From NCBI GenBank assembly GCA_963921825.1, contig OY997596.1, forward strand, positions 4,407,001-4,471,000: 64,000 nucleotides of DNA, given 5' to 3'. Made by a program: the position numbers and the translations under genes. This stretch comes from Erodium maritimum (taxonomy: Eukaryota; Streptophyta; Magnoliopsida; Geraniales; Geraniaceae). The notes beneath the pieces are model-generated. The model ran no database searches and was not told where the DNA came from. It worked only from the letters and a program-made list of their open reading frames with translations. This document shows, piece after piece, positions 20,313 through 31,505 of the stretch. How positions within the stretch are numbered: position 1 is the first letter of the stretch; every line of letters starts with the position of its first letter.

Positions 20313-23300
20313 AATGGAGAAATTTGATATCACTGCTGGTAGATCTATTGCCAAGCCCCACTGTACGTTCTGCAACAGATCTGGACATGTCTTAACTGAA
20401 TGCAGAACTCATGCTCATCACCTTTTTGCCTCAGACACCCCTCGATGGGGCAACTCTAGGCCCTCTAATAGTTTTAGGGGGGGCGTGGCTCCCGTGGGGA
20501 TTATCGGCCTTCCAACAGGCCCAATAGTACTATTGCTGCTCCACCTGCTGTGTCTGCCAAATCTCCTGACATGACTGCTCTCTTGGGTGACATACGAGCG
20601 CTTCTATCAACTCACACTGCCTCGTCAGGTAGCTCATCCACTGTTGCTGCTACACCTGCTGTGTCTGCCAAATCTCCTGACATGACTGCTATCTTGAGTG
20701 ACATACGAGCGTTCCTATCAGCTCACACTACCTCGTCAGGTAGCTCATCCCCTACTACGCAGGTAGCACATCCACGTGGTATCTTGATTCTGCTTGTTTC
20801 AATCATATGAGCCCGCAGTCAGATTTGCTCACATGTGTAACTCCGGTCACCAAGTCTCCGTCTATTCGTACTGCTGATAATTCCACTTTACTTGCCACAC
20901 ACTGTGGTACCGCAACCACAGACCAGCTATCACTACCGAATACCATGCTTGTCCCAGATTTGTCACTGAACCTTGTCTCGGTTGGTCAATTGTGTGATTT
21001 GGGTTTTGACGTTAATTTTTCTGGTCGTACTTCTTCTATTCTTGTGCTGGATCCACTGACGGGACAAATCCATGGGACAAGACGTAAAGTTGGTCGCCTG
21101 TTCGAACTCACCTCACTGGTGGTTCCCTCACCATCATCATCATCCTCGTCGACTTGTGGCGCTGTCGTCTCTGCCGATCTATGACACTCTCGCCTAGGTC
21201 ATCCATCTTCCTCTCGTTTGCGTAGTCTTATTTCTAGTGGTTTATTGGGGTCAGTTTCGCATAACTTTGGTGATTGTGTGTCTTGTCAGCTTGCGAAACA
21301 TCATACACTGCCGTTTCCCCTTAATAATACTATTTCCTCTGCACCTTTTGATCTTGTTCATTCTGACTTGTGGGGAGCAGCACCTGTTCCGACCATGGGG
21401 GGGGGGGGGGGGAGGGGGGGGTCTCGGTGGTTTGTCATATTTGTTGATGATCATACTCGTTTTACTTGGATTTATCTCATGCATAATAAATTTTGACTTC
21501 AACAAAATTTATTCTGAGTTTTCTACCATGGTTCGCACACAATTCTCTAAAGTTATCAAAACACTGCGTATGGATAACGGCATGGAACTCAAAGAGTCAT
21601 CCTTCCTTGCACAACTTGCTTCCACCGGTACTATCGTTCAGCGCTCCTGTCCTGGTACATCGCAACAAAATGGTCGAGCAGAACGCAAACGTCGCCATAT
21701 TCTTAATACGGTCCGTGCTCTCACCATTGCAGCTGCCTGTCCTGAATGTTTTTGGGGGGAGGCTGCCCTCACAGCCGTCTACATCATCAACATGGTTCCA
21801 TCCCCAGTCATAGGTAACAAAACTCCTTACGAGTGTTTGTATGGTCGTCCTCCAGTTTATGATCTTCTTCGTGTCTTTGGGTGTGTCTGTTTTGTTCATC
21901 TACAACCTCATGAACGTACTAAACTTGAACCTCGTTCTCGTCTTTGTTGCTTTATTGGGTATGGGATCAAACACAAAGGGTACAGATGTTGGGACCCGGT
22001 TTCCAAACGTCTCCGCATATCTCGCCATGTCACATTCTGGGAACATAAGATGTTTTCTTCCATGTCTTCTTTTCACATTCCTGAGTCTACTCCTTTCTTT
22101 TCTAATCTTGATATTGATCTGTTTTCTGATGGTGATGAGGGTTCTCCCATTGAGCTAACTCCTGTAGGTGCTCCGACATCTCTGCCTCCTACCGTGGACC
22201 ATGCTCCACCAGAGTATCCTGTGCTAGAGGATCCTGTGCAACCGACTCGACCACAACGTCATCGGCAACTCCCATCTCACCTCCAGGACTTTGAGGTAAA
22301 CCTACCATCTCGTGTCGCTTCCATAGTGTCCTCTGTATATGAGCCTGACACCTATCGGGAGGCTTGCACTAACCCCCTGTGGCAGCAAGCAATGACTGAA
22401 GAACTACAAGCCATGGTGACGACTCATACATGAGATCTGGTACCTTTACCTCAGGACAAACATGTGGTCGGTTCTAGATGGGTATACAAGGTGAAAACCA
22501 AGGCAGATGGTTCTATCGAGCGCTACAAGGAACGTATTGTGGCTCGTGGATTTACCCAGGAACATGGGGTTGATTATGAGGAAACATTTGCTCCTGTTGC
22601 GAGACTCACTTCTGTTCGCACCATTCTTGCTGTTGCTGCTGGTCGACAGTGGGACGTTTTTCAAATAGACGTGAAGAATGCTTTTTTAATGGAGATCTTA
22701 CATACGAGGTTTATATGAAGCCCCCGCCCGGCTATGATCATCCCCCACACATGGTTTGCCGTTTGCGCAAATCTATTTATGGACTCAAGCAGGCTCCGCG
22801 GGCATGGTACTCCAAGTTCAGTAGTGCGATGGCAGTCTTTGGTTTCGTCTCCAGTCCGCACGACAGCTCCCTGTCTGTTCGTCGGACCTCTCGGGGCCAT
22901 ACTCTCTTACTTATGTATGTGGATGATATGATTATTACTGGTGATGATGCTATCACTATTGTGGATCTTAAGCGTCATCTAAGCGACCAGTTCGAGATGA
23001 AGGATTTGGGTCATCTATCTTACTTTCTTGGTTTGAAGATTTTCTCTCTGTCCTCTGGTTATCATTTGTCCCAAGCCAAGTATGCAGCCGAGCTCATCTC
23101 TAAGGGGGGACTAACCGATAGCAAGATCGCTTCCACTCCCATTGAAATGAATGTCAAGTATCTTCCATCAGATGGTCAAGCTCTCGAGAATCCCACTTTA
23201 TATCGCCGATTAGTTGGAGGGCTGGTATACCTCACTGTTACTAGGCCTGACATTGCATATGCTGTCCACATCGTCAGTCAGTTCATGTGCGCACCTCGCA

Positions 23301-23866
23301 CTACTCACTATGAGGTCGTTCTTCGGATCTTGCGCTATGTTCGAGGCACCTTAACACAAGGACTACATTTCTCTTATGGCTCACCTTTAGTCCTACAGGC
23401 CTATTCAGATGCAGATTGGGCAGGCGATCCCACAGACCGACGATCTACCACATGTTACTGTTTCTTTCTTGGTAACTCTCTGATTTCCTGGAGAAGTAAG
23501 AAACAAACAACCATTGCCCGCTCCAGCACGGAAGCTGAGTATCGAGCCCTTGCTGATACTACTTCCGAACTCATATGGCTTCGTTGGTTACTACATGACA
23601 TGGGTGTTGTTCACAAGTCAGCCACTATCATTCATTGTGACAGTCAGAGTGCTATTCAGATTGCTCATAATGATGTCTTCCATGAATGCACCAAGCATAT
23701 TGAGATCGATTGTCACTTTGTCAGACATCTCAATCAGGACACCCTCGCTCTCCGATCTGTCTCCTCTAGCGATCAGATTACAGATATCTTCACCAAGGCT
23801 TTAATCCCAGGAAAGTTCAAACCTTTAGTTGACAAACTCAACTTGGATTCATTACCACCATCTTGA
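20313..23866 (+). pseudogene. Degenerate gag-pol of copia copy 1
   Basis: From Met 20313 the frame opens with MEKFDITAGRSIAKPH and a CCHC knuckle (CTFCNRSGHVLTEC, about 20361-20402). Then come a pre-integrase segment (HSRLGHPSS, near 21185), an integrase core (HSDLWG, MDNGME, GTSQQNGRAERK; 21360-21720), a reverse transcriptase with YVDDM (about 22917) and an RNase H with SDADWAGDP and SSTEAEYRAL, ending 23866. Breaks seen: a stop before the pre-integrase region (about 21181), a frameshift near 21490, a TGA at 22432 and a frameshift near 22685. A 13-plus G run at 21397 does not itself shift the frame. Confidence 0.88.
20534..20755 (+). repeat. Two tandem 111-bp units in copia copy 1 coding region
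   Basis: The unit encoding VSAKSPDMTALLGDIRALLS is followed 111 bp later by a near copy (VSAKSPDMTAILSDIRAFLS). Each unit ends in a Ser-rich SSGSSS linker. The period is a multiple of three, so the frame is kept. Confidence 0.8.
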
Positions 23867-23878
23867 GTTTGAGGGGGG

Positions 23879-24029
23879 TGTTAGAATATGTTGTATAGGC
23901 CCAGCCCATGTGGCTCGTTAGGGTTAACATCGGGTTTAGGAAACCCTAGTGGTACAACACCACTATATATACACATGTACATTGAAGGTTTTAATCATTG
24001 AATACAATACAACTACGTTATTGTTATCA
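23879..24029 (+). repeat. 3' LTR of copia copy 1
   Basis: 151 bp, about 95% identical to the 5' LTR by eye count, directly after a polypurine tract. Confidence 0.93.
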
Positions 24030-25460
24030 TGGTGTTTGCCGCCAACATGACGACGCCGTCTTTTGCTCTGGTGAGGAGTCGAGGGCCCAACAGGTTTTAT
24101 TTTTGTCCGAGAGTCTGGTCAATAGTTGCATAGTTTGTGGTGGTCGTTGTTGTGGACGCCAACGATGGACATAGTTGTAATTGTAGGTTGTTTACGAAGA
24201 TCTTTCTAGGCTTTTTTTTGTTGGGCCTAATTTCAAGCTCAAGTTGTTGTGATTCAATACGGTATGTTGATTTTCTCGTTGATGTTAATCGCATTGATTA
24301 ATTTTCATATCGTACATATAATAGAGATCATATGCACAATTACATGTGCAAATGTTGTCACTCATCCTTAGCTGGCCTCCATGAAGTATATAATGGTCTG
24401 TAATCATGTACTTTATGCTCTAATGGCTTCTACAATAATGTAACCTCGAATCAATTCCGGTTTTCTTTCTTTTGTTTCCTTAAATGATTGCGGACCACCC
24501 GTAACTAAACGAACCATTGATCTTTATCGCAAAATTAAAGCTCCGAATAAATAACTACTCAAAAGCAAAAGGTTAGGCGAACTCTGTAGGAACAAATCAT
24601 CCATTATTTCTCTGCTAGCAAGCGATGATCATTTTTTAACAGGAAGACAAAGATACTTGATTTAAATATTCTTAAAATGCATAAGAGTGCATCTGATAAG
24701 ATAAATTCGGATCATAATAAAACATGTATAAAATGGACCGGAACGGTGTTCTCAGCGTTTAACGCGTCAGGGATTGGTCGGGATCGAGTGCCCTCGGGTC
24801 CTCCCTCTCCTAAGTTTCCGAGAGGCCTGACGATCTTGGAAGGGGCTCATTGGATGGCGGGGGCATTGGAGGCGGAGCCAGAGGAGACCATAGAGCCGGA
24901 GGAAACTACGGAACCGAAGGAAGATTCTGGAACCAGGAGAAGATGGGCCGTGGGTGGCTGAGGTGAGCCTGCATCGTCTCAATCTTGGGCCTCAGAGGTG
25001 GGATGAGTTGGGCCTACCCATAATTTGGCCAGAACAGCCCATGCATGGATCGATAGGCCCAGGTCAAGGCTCCCGGGCCTAGGTCGGGTCGAATCAAGGC
25101 CCTCAGGCCTGGGTCGGGTCGGATTAGGGGTGGATCACCTAGGTTTTACAATCGGGTCGGCTCCACTAGATCGATAGGGGCATCACACACAACGGCGAGG
25201 GGCTCTAAACACCCTCGCCTCGCCGAATGAATCCGAGGTGACCAAATGTTGTCGGTCAACCTTAACTGGCCTCCATGAAGTATTTTATTGCATTTTTTTT
25301 ACTGTAAACACTCGTTATTTATAATATACAATCGTTCTTTAAACAAAAACCATTAGTTTTATACTCTAATACCATGCAAAATCATATAACAATTAGTAGT
25401 AGGGATCGAAATCGAGAAGTGAGAAAAGTATGTTTTACACCTCGTTATCAGTGCGTGCTC
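24030..25460. other. Intergenic DNA with 40-bp direct repeats
   Basis: No gene is supported. A 40-bp motif ending CTGGCCTCCATGAAGTAT occurs at 24350-24389 and 25244-25283, about 80-85% alike, with 854 bp between them. The enclosed DNA becomes GC-rich after 24,750 and includes GGGTCGGGTCG-type runs. This could be an old insertion between duplicated ends or a segmental duplication; the class is unknown. Confidence 0.45.
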
Positions 25461-25467
25461 TATATAA
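25461..25467 (+). promoter_or_regulatory. TATA box of the small Gly/His-rich gene
   Basis: TATATAAAG lies 44 bp before the ATG at 25505. Transcription about 30 bp downstream would skip the upstream ATG at 25481, leaving a very short leader. Confidence 0.55.
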
Positions 25468-25504
25468 AGGAAGTGAAGGTATGATTTAAAAATGCAGTAA
25501 GGCG

Positions 25505-25780
25505 ATGAAGATCCCTAAAATCTGTTCGTGCCTGAGAGGGAGCACCGACGGTTCCTCAAGCTCCAAGCATCGTCCCAAACCTCACCGGAACGACAACAAA
25601 AGCACCGGAGCTCTTCCCACCGACGGAGGTCGTGATGCTGCTGCCGGCGGTTCTGCCGTCAACGACGGCCCTACGGCTGTATTGGCTATGAGCGCCGTGG
25701 CTCATGTCTCGGCCATGGACGGCCTCGGCGGTAGCGCTCACGGTCACGGTGGCTCTGACGGCGGAGGTGGAGGCGGTTGA
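25505..25780 (+). CDS. Small single-exon glycine-rich protein, unknown function
   Basis: The 91-aa frame has a clear TATA box upstream and an AT-rich 3' flank, and its composition differs sharply from both flanks, which supports a real gene. The N-terminus MKIPKICSCLRGSTDG has two close cysteines that could be lipid-modified. Residues 17-35 are Ser/Lys/His-rich and basic, the middle is Ala/Gly/Val-rich, and the C-terminus is HGHGGSDGGGGGG. There is no signal peptide or membrane helix. Small plant proteins with a CxCLRGS start and a Gly/His tail exist, but I cannot name a function. It could also be a GC-rich chance frame; promoter placement and codon regularity argue against that. Confidence 0.55.
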   Translation: MKIPKICSCLRGSTDGSSSSKHRPKPHRNDNKSTGALPTDGGRDAAAGGSAVNDGPTAVLAMSAVAHVSAMDGLGGSAHGHGGSDGGGGGG

Positions 25781-27085
25781 TGTCTTCAGACTTGGGTTGG
25801 ATACATATAATATATATTATTTCAAGTTGTCTGTCTTTTTGTTCATCTCTATGTGGTTTTTATTATCTTTTGGTTTGAGATCTTGGAAATAAAAATATAT
25901 CTGGAGTGGATTGATTGTATTCGACTGTAACATTATGATTATATCTTCGATTATGAGTTTGAAAAATACATATTTGAAAAATTAAGTTGAAATATGATGC
26001 AATTGATGTTCTTTCATTTTCATTAAGAACATATCTTATGTTTTTTGAAATGGCATGTTTCCAAAATACATATTTATTTTTCTTGCAAGTAAGTAACGGA
26101 GATGGATATCATATGAGTAACATAATTGTTCTAAAAGTTCGTTAGATACTTAAATAATGCAAGGAGATATGATAAGATAAAAGATTGGTATATATAGTTA
26201 CATGCAGTCCCAAAGCACAACATCATGGGGCAAGTTGGAAAAAGAAATGGGGAAAGTTTGGCAAATGTCTCGGAATAATCGCCGACGGAAATTATGGGAT
26301 ATACATCCGTGAGTTGTACTTTATGAAGAAAAATTGTCAAAAGAGTACCTATGGTGGGTGGGGCATGACAGGGGTGTTACAACGTTATCGTCGCAGGTGA
26401 AACCACGTCGTTTATCATAAGGTCTCGTCGTAGGAGGTGGTGAGGACGCTGCTTTAGCGCCGCTCGCCGTAGGATCCTACAACGTCGTGCAACAACGTGG
26501 TAGGAATGATCGTAAAACCAAAGAAAAGATCTCAGTACCAGATATGACAACCATTAAGCAACATACGAGGCAACCACGACCAAGGAAACTAAGCCCAACA
26601 AGGGGCTAAAACTAAACTAGTAACAATCTATCATACTAAATACAATGAAGAAGCCCAAAACACTAAACAAATAGGTCTAATACCTAAATCCCAACCATGA
26701 AGCCCAAAACACAGCGCACCACGGAAGCACCAAGTACTTCCGAATACCACAAAATCCGACCAAGTATAAAACACCCCAAACTCATCCGATCCATCAACTC
26801 AAAGAGTCGGAAAGCTCAGACACGCCGACGGCCTACACCGCAAACGACATAGTAGGACCAGTGACGATAGTCACCGGAACTCAGTACCCAAGCTTCATCA
26901 CCCAATCGAATTCAACAAAGATCAACATATCCATAACAACCCGCCGGAGGCCAACACCAAAACCGACGAGTCCCCTAATGAACAAGAGTAGGGGCAAACA
27001 AGAAGTACGACAAGTGACTAAAACTTGGGACCAAGTAGTGTATATACTGACGAATAAAGTGGTATTAATCCTTACCAACCGGGTA
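25781..27085. other. Intergenic and LINE-like DNA
   Basis: 25781-26330 is AT-rich 3' flank. From about 26500 the plus strand is rich in AAGCCCAAAACAC and CCCAACAAGGGGC phrases, the complement of plant LINE 3' untranslated regions (compare 63,380-63,470). No reverse transcriptase frame is present. Confidence 0.35.
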
Positions 27086-27207
27086 GTGAATCACATCCTA
27101 TATGCATACTAGACACGTCCGGTTATTATTATTATAGAAATACGATTATTCTTGTGAATCACATCCTATATGCAATCTAGGACCTTTCCGGTTATTATTA
27201 TCCTATA
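27086..27207. repeat. Tandem duplication, ~68-bp period
   Basis: GTGAATCACATCCTATATGC at 27086 recurs at 27154, each followed by a TCCGGTTATTATTAT block. The second copy has several changes. Confidence 0.75.
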
Positions 27208-27499
27208 GGCGTGCTATCAACGTTATTTAAATTATCAGAAGAGTTTAGTACTTTTCCCTACCTCAAGACGATAACAACAACTGCGTCTCCTAGCTGTTGA
27301 CGTCCTGGCCTAACTCCGGTCTTCTAGGGCGAAGTCCAAGTTCTCGGGCAAAGTCCAAGTCTGGGTTAACAGGTAAAACGTCCAATAAGTCCCGGTTGTG
27401 TCCAAAAGTCCTCTGATTTGCCCAAATTGCCTTTAATTAACCATTTTAAAGTCAAATGAATTAATTTAACTAATGAATTAATTTATTTTAAAATATTTA

Positions 27500-28575
27500 A
27501 ATATTTAAAATCGGTATGACACGGATCCGACCCGAGTCCGACCCGAATCCGAGTCCAGACCCGTAACCAAATTCGGTCCGAACCCGGAACCGGTCCTGAC
27601 ACGGACCTGACCCGGATCCGGTCCGGACCCGAGTCCAGGGGTCTGGGTCTGACCCAACTCCTGATCCGGCCCGAGTCCAACTGGGCCCAAGGCCTGAGAT
27701 CCGTCCGGCCCCAAGGCCCACTTCTCGGCCCAACACCTCCCGGCCCAAAGCCTGGTTCAGACGAGTCAGGACTCGTCTTGGCTCGGGAAGGCTCCGGCGA
27801 GGTCTCTAGCGAGCACTCCGGCCTCGCTAGGGCGTCGTGGTGGCAGGGAAAGCCGGAGAATGGCTGGGCGAGGCTGAAAGAGGCGCCAGGGAGAAACGAC
27901 GGTGGCCAACGCGCGATTCAACGCCACCCCATCTCAGATCTGGCTACGGTGGAGTTTTCTCCGGCGTTGCTCCGGTCAGAAACGCTCGAATCAAGCTTAG
28001 AAAGAAGGGAAAACAGGCGCTACGAGGTCGGGGAAGAAGAGGGACGGCGTGAGAAGCACCCACCGTGCTATTCCTCTTCGCCGGCGATGGGTTGAGATCT
28101 GGAACTCGGACCCGAGGTGTATTCCGGCGAGTTCGTCTCAGATCTGAGCGTGGTGGCTCGGTTTGAGGACGGGGCGAAGCAGAAGAAGGGGAGCGAAGGA
28201 GAAGGAGGTGGAGAAGAGGCTTGGAGGAGGTGGATGGTCGGAGAAGAAGGGTGCGGCGAGGTGCGAGGGTTCTGGTTCGCGAGGTTGAGAGAGAGGGGAG
28301 TTGAGGGCGGCGTGGATTCTGTCTCGGTATGGGTGCTAGAATGCATGAAGAAGAAGAGAAGCTGTAGGGTTTGTTTTGGGTTGGGCTGGCTCTGGCTCGT
28401 GGGCCGGCGCGTGTGTAACTGATTGGGCCCAAGCTGGCCCAATCCCCAACTCAGTCCAATTTTTCTTCTTTTCTTTTTTTTTATTTTTCTTTTTCAAAAA
28501 CACTTGTTGCAAATTCCTACTCCAACGTTTCAAATTTTCAAAATATTACTCTTTTAAAATAAGCCGGGTTTTACA
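27500..28575 (-). other. GC-rich repeat, possibly an LTR or retroelement leader
   Basis: 27,500-27,700 is a degenerate run of CCCGAGTCC/GACCCGGATCC units. 27,760-28,430 is GC-rich, with long frames on both strands caused by composition. Read on the minus strand, the right edge starts TGTAAAACCCGGCTTATTTT, a form typical of a Ty3-type LTR start, but no matching CA end, duplication or pol domain was found. I do not support any protein here. Confidence 0.3.
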
Positions 28576-29440
28576 CGGGTGAAGCCTTGAACCGCTGTAG
28601 CACCGAAGAGAACTTCCGATGAGCTGCGGCCAATACCACGAATGGCCTTGTGTGCGAAGCGTTTCTTCTGCAGAAGATCGTTGGGATCCTGTATAAGCGG
28701 AACTTGTCGTTGGCTGTCGTGGTGTTGGCCCCAACTCGTCGGAAGTTCTATTCGCTGCTATAATTAAGCCCTTTAACTGTCTGTTACACTTTTAGTTGAT
28801 TGATTGAGTACATTAAAGTCGTTGTTTGATCTCATGACACCTAAAAACGCATTTCAAATCCACGTGTTTTGGCTTGGAACAACTACGAACATGATCGTTA
28901 GGTCGACCTGATCTCCGCGTCGGAATTGAACTTTTCATGCCCATCTGACAATTCTTCCACTGCCCATCATGCAATCAGGACTCCCTGAGATCCCAAAGAG
29001 GCCATGCGTTGCATTAAATTCCAATATGTTGAATACATCCGCTTCATTCAGCCTTCATAGATAGGTTGACCCAAATACATCGATGACACCCTTGCAGAAC
29101 TTTCAAATACATTCCAAACTAAACCATGGTTTCGTCCATTTGTAAGTACTCGTCAATGGAATCAGATGCGTACGGATAACATAACCGATGAATAGTTACC
29201 ACACATCTTTGGTGAGGAGAAAAGGCGGGCTCACCTAGGCCATTAGGCATTTTACGGAAGTATTGTTCGTACTCCACCAGGCCCTACATAATGCGAATGA
29301 ATACATCCTTTTATTCATTATCGACGACAAAATTATATTGTTTGTTGGTCGGTGAGATGGAAAAGTAGTCGATCGACCATAGGTCACTGTAGTAAGGAGA
29401 TTCATGAGACTTATATACAACAACTCATGTAACTAGGGCT
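28576..29440. other. Intergenic stretch, no gene seen
   Basis: Short broken frames only. No repeat structure or RNA gene recognised before the copia LTR at 29441. Confidence 0.35.
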
Positions 29441-29867
29441 TGTTGGGTTATTTTATAATCCAACGTGTGGGCTTACAAATTGGACAAATATATTTGGGGT
29501 CAATGATTCGTATTGGGCTACTAGTTGGGAAACCCAATTTAAAACATTAATGAGTATGGGCTTTGTAATGTGTGATACTCATATAAATCTGATTAGAGTA
29601 ATGTGCTTTATTCAGATTCTATATATAAAGGCACATTAGGGTTTGGTCTCCAAGTTCAATTAGCCGTCTCTATTTTCTCCTCCATCCCCATCTGTAGAGC
29701 GAGAGCATATTGAGGAGAGCATAAGGGATTGAACTGTGGAAGGTTAAACCGATCTTGTTCTCGAATCAACAATGGAGTCAGGTACGCTTTCTATGTTGAT
29801 TTATGTTTAAATCCCGATTGTTTGACTAAGCGTTGGATTCTTAAGGGATTCGATAAAATAACTAACA
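29441..29867 (+). repeat. 5' LTR of copia copy 2
   Basis: 427 bp with a TATATATAAAGG promoter motif near 29620 and the primer-binding site two bases after its end. Confidence 0.92.
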
Positions 29868-30583
29868 AGTGGTATCAGAGCCACGCTTCAATCAAATTAT
29901 TGGGATTTATTTTGATGCTTTTGTTGGATTAATTATGATTATGTCGTTCGGCATGAAAGGCTTCAAAGTACGAACTGATTTTCGCTGCTTACTCACGGTT
30001 TACATGCTTTGATGCATCATATGCATATGGCTTGAGTTAAATCTTGGTTTAGACGTGTTCCTACTGTTTTGTATTGGTTCTGCTAATGGCATATTGGTTA
30101 ATCTTTTTTTTTCCACCGCCATATGTTTATGATAATATTTTCTTTTTCACGCCATATGTTTATAAGTACATTTATATGATTTGTTTCAACATGCTTGATT
30201 GATATATACATATTGAATGAGCATGTCTTTTTCTTTATATATGTATACATGGAATTGGTGTGCTACAGATTTGGTTGATTCAAGGGTCTTATGCTTTATC
30301 ATGATAGAATTAATCGGTTGATTATTTGATTTAGATCAAATACATGATTTGGTTATCCCGTGAATTGTTCTTGGCTTGATAAGCATGTGTGTAATATATC
30401 CTTTTCATGTTGGGTTGAGTTGAGTAATTACCGTGCATATATGTAGTAATACATGCATGTATGTCTTGTACCCTTGCATATTGTTTTGATGTGCGGTGAC
30501 TATTGATAAAAAATGCATGATCAGTGTATATTGTTATATATATATAAAGTTGATTCATGATTTATTTCGTGGATTTAAATAGG

Positions 30584-31195
30584 TATTTGAAATTATTTTA
30601 AACTTTTGATATTTGATATCAAAATTTTAGCTTTAGGCATTTACTTAAATTATTTTGCCCCTTATTTCTAAATGAGTAAATCGATACATAAAGTTGCCAA
30701 AGTAACCTCTTGTGTGTAGGTTCATTTATTTTAAAATAACGGGATATGTGTGCTCATTGTTCATGCGGTCAATGTATCGGCCCAAAGGAAGGTCATTGAT
30801 TGGCCGAACAAGAAATACACGTGTGGTGATATATTTGAATGATAATTACAGTGACCACTTGGGATATATATTTAATTGTTAATATGTTTGTATTTATGTG
30901 TATTGATGCATACTGGTACTGTATATTTGATTCATATATCTGATCAGTAAGTGTTTGAAATAATTTCACTTTTGATATTGATAATCAAAATTTCAGTTTT
31001 GGGCACTTACTAATATTATTTTTGTCCCCTATTTTAAATGAGTAGATCGATGCATAAAGTTGCCAAAGTAACCTCTTGTGTATAAGTTTATTTATTTTAA
31101 AATAACGGGATGTGTGTGCTCATTGTTCATGCGGTCAATGTATCGGCCCAAAGGAAGGTCATTGATTGGCCGAACAATGAACACACGTGTGGGAA
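30584..31195 (+). repeat. Duplicated leader segment of copia copy 2
   Basis: About 250 bp beginning near 30584 recurs near 30953. Both contain GTTGCCAAAGTAACCTCTTG, TTCATGCGGTCAATGTATCG and CCCAAAGGAAGGTCATTGAT in order. A third partial CGGCCCAAAGGAAGG lies at 31233. It is untranslated leader, not coding. Confidence 0.8.
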
Positions 31196-31505
31196 TGGTG
31201 TGTGACGATTGTAAAGTTTTCATGTGGATTACATACCGGCCCAAAGGAAGGATGTTATTTGACCGAATTTATCGTCAGCACTTGATTTCTGCGTGCAAGA
31301 GTACCACTTACGAATTAATGATTATATCCAAAGATAGACATTAATGTTGTGCTAGGTATCTTGGTTGTATGAGCCCATCACTTCGGTTGATTGAAAATTG
31401 TGTATCACATGAGAATTGTTTGCTTATTCTTGATGTGTTATAACATGATTTTCAATGTTTGAGCTTATGTATTTATTTGTTCTGTATTGATAGTTATTGT
31501 ATATG

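Larger units (their letters stand above)
19486..24029 (+). mobile_element. Complete Ty1/copia LTR retrotransposon (copy 1), inactive
   Basis: Two 151-bp LTRs at 19486-19636 and 23879-24029 begin TGTTAG and end TTATCA, flanked by a perfect 5-bp duplication TGGTG (19481-19485, 24030-24034). The primer-binding site TGGTATCAGAG follows the left LTR (initiator-Met tRNA type), and a GAGGGGGG polypurine tract precedes the right LTR. Seven differences between LTRs were counted by eye (about 4.6%). The domain order (zinc knuckle, integrase, reverse transcriptase, RNase H) is copia-type. At 4,544 bp it is slightly short because most of gag is missing. Confidence 0.95.

Noticed and set aside
20534-20755. 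CRISPR-like or satellite array
   Set aside because: Only two units without spacers, coding in frame; plant genomic context.
21397-21420. Poly-G run as the frameshift site in copia copy 1
   Set aside because: The integrase frame is the same before and after the run; the real shift lies near 21490 at AAATTTTGAC.
26185-26400. 71-aa frame with Lys-rich start
   Set aside because: No promoter, no family and surrounded by decayed repeats; likely chance.
27483-28442. Long Arg/Pro/Gly-rich frames on both strands
   Set aside because: The tract is built of CCCGAGTCC-type repeats; lack of stops follows from GC content, and no domain or promoter was seen.
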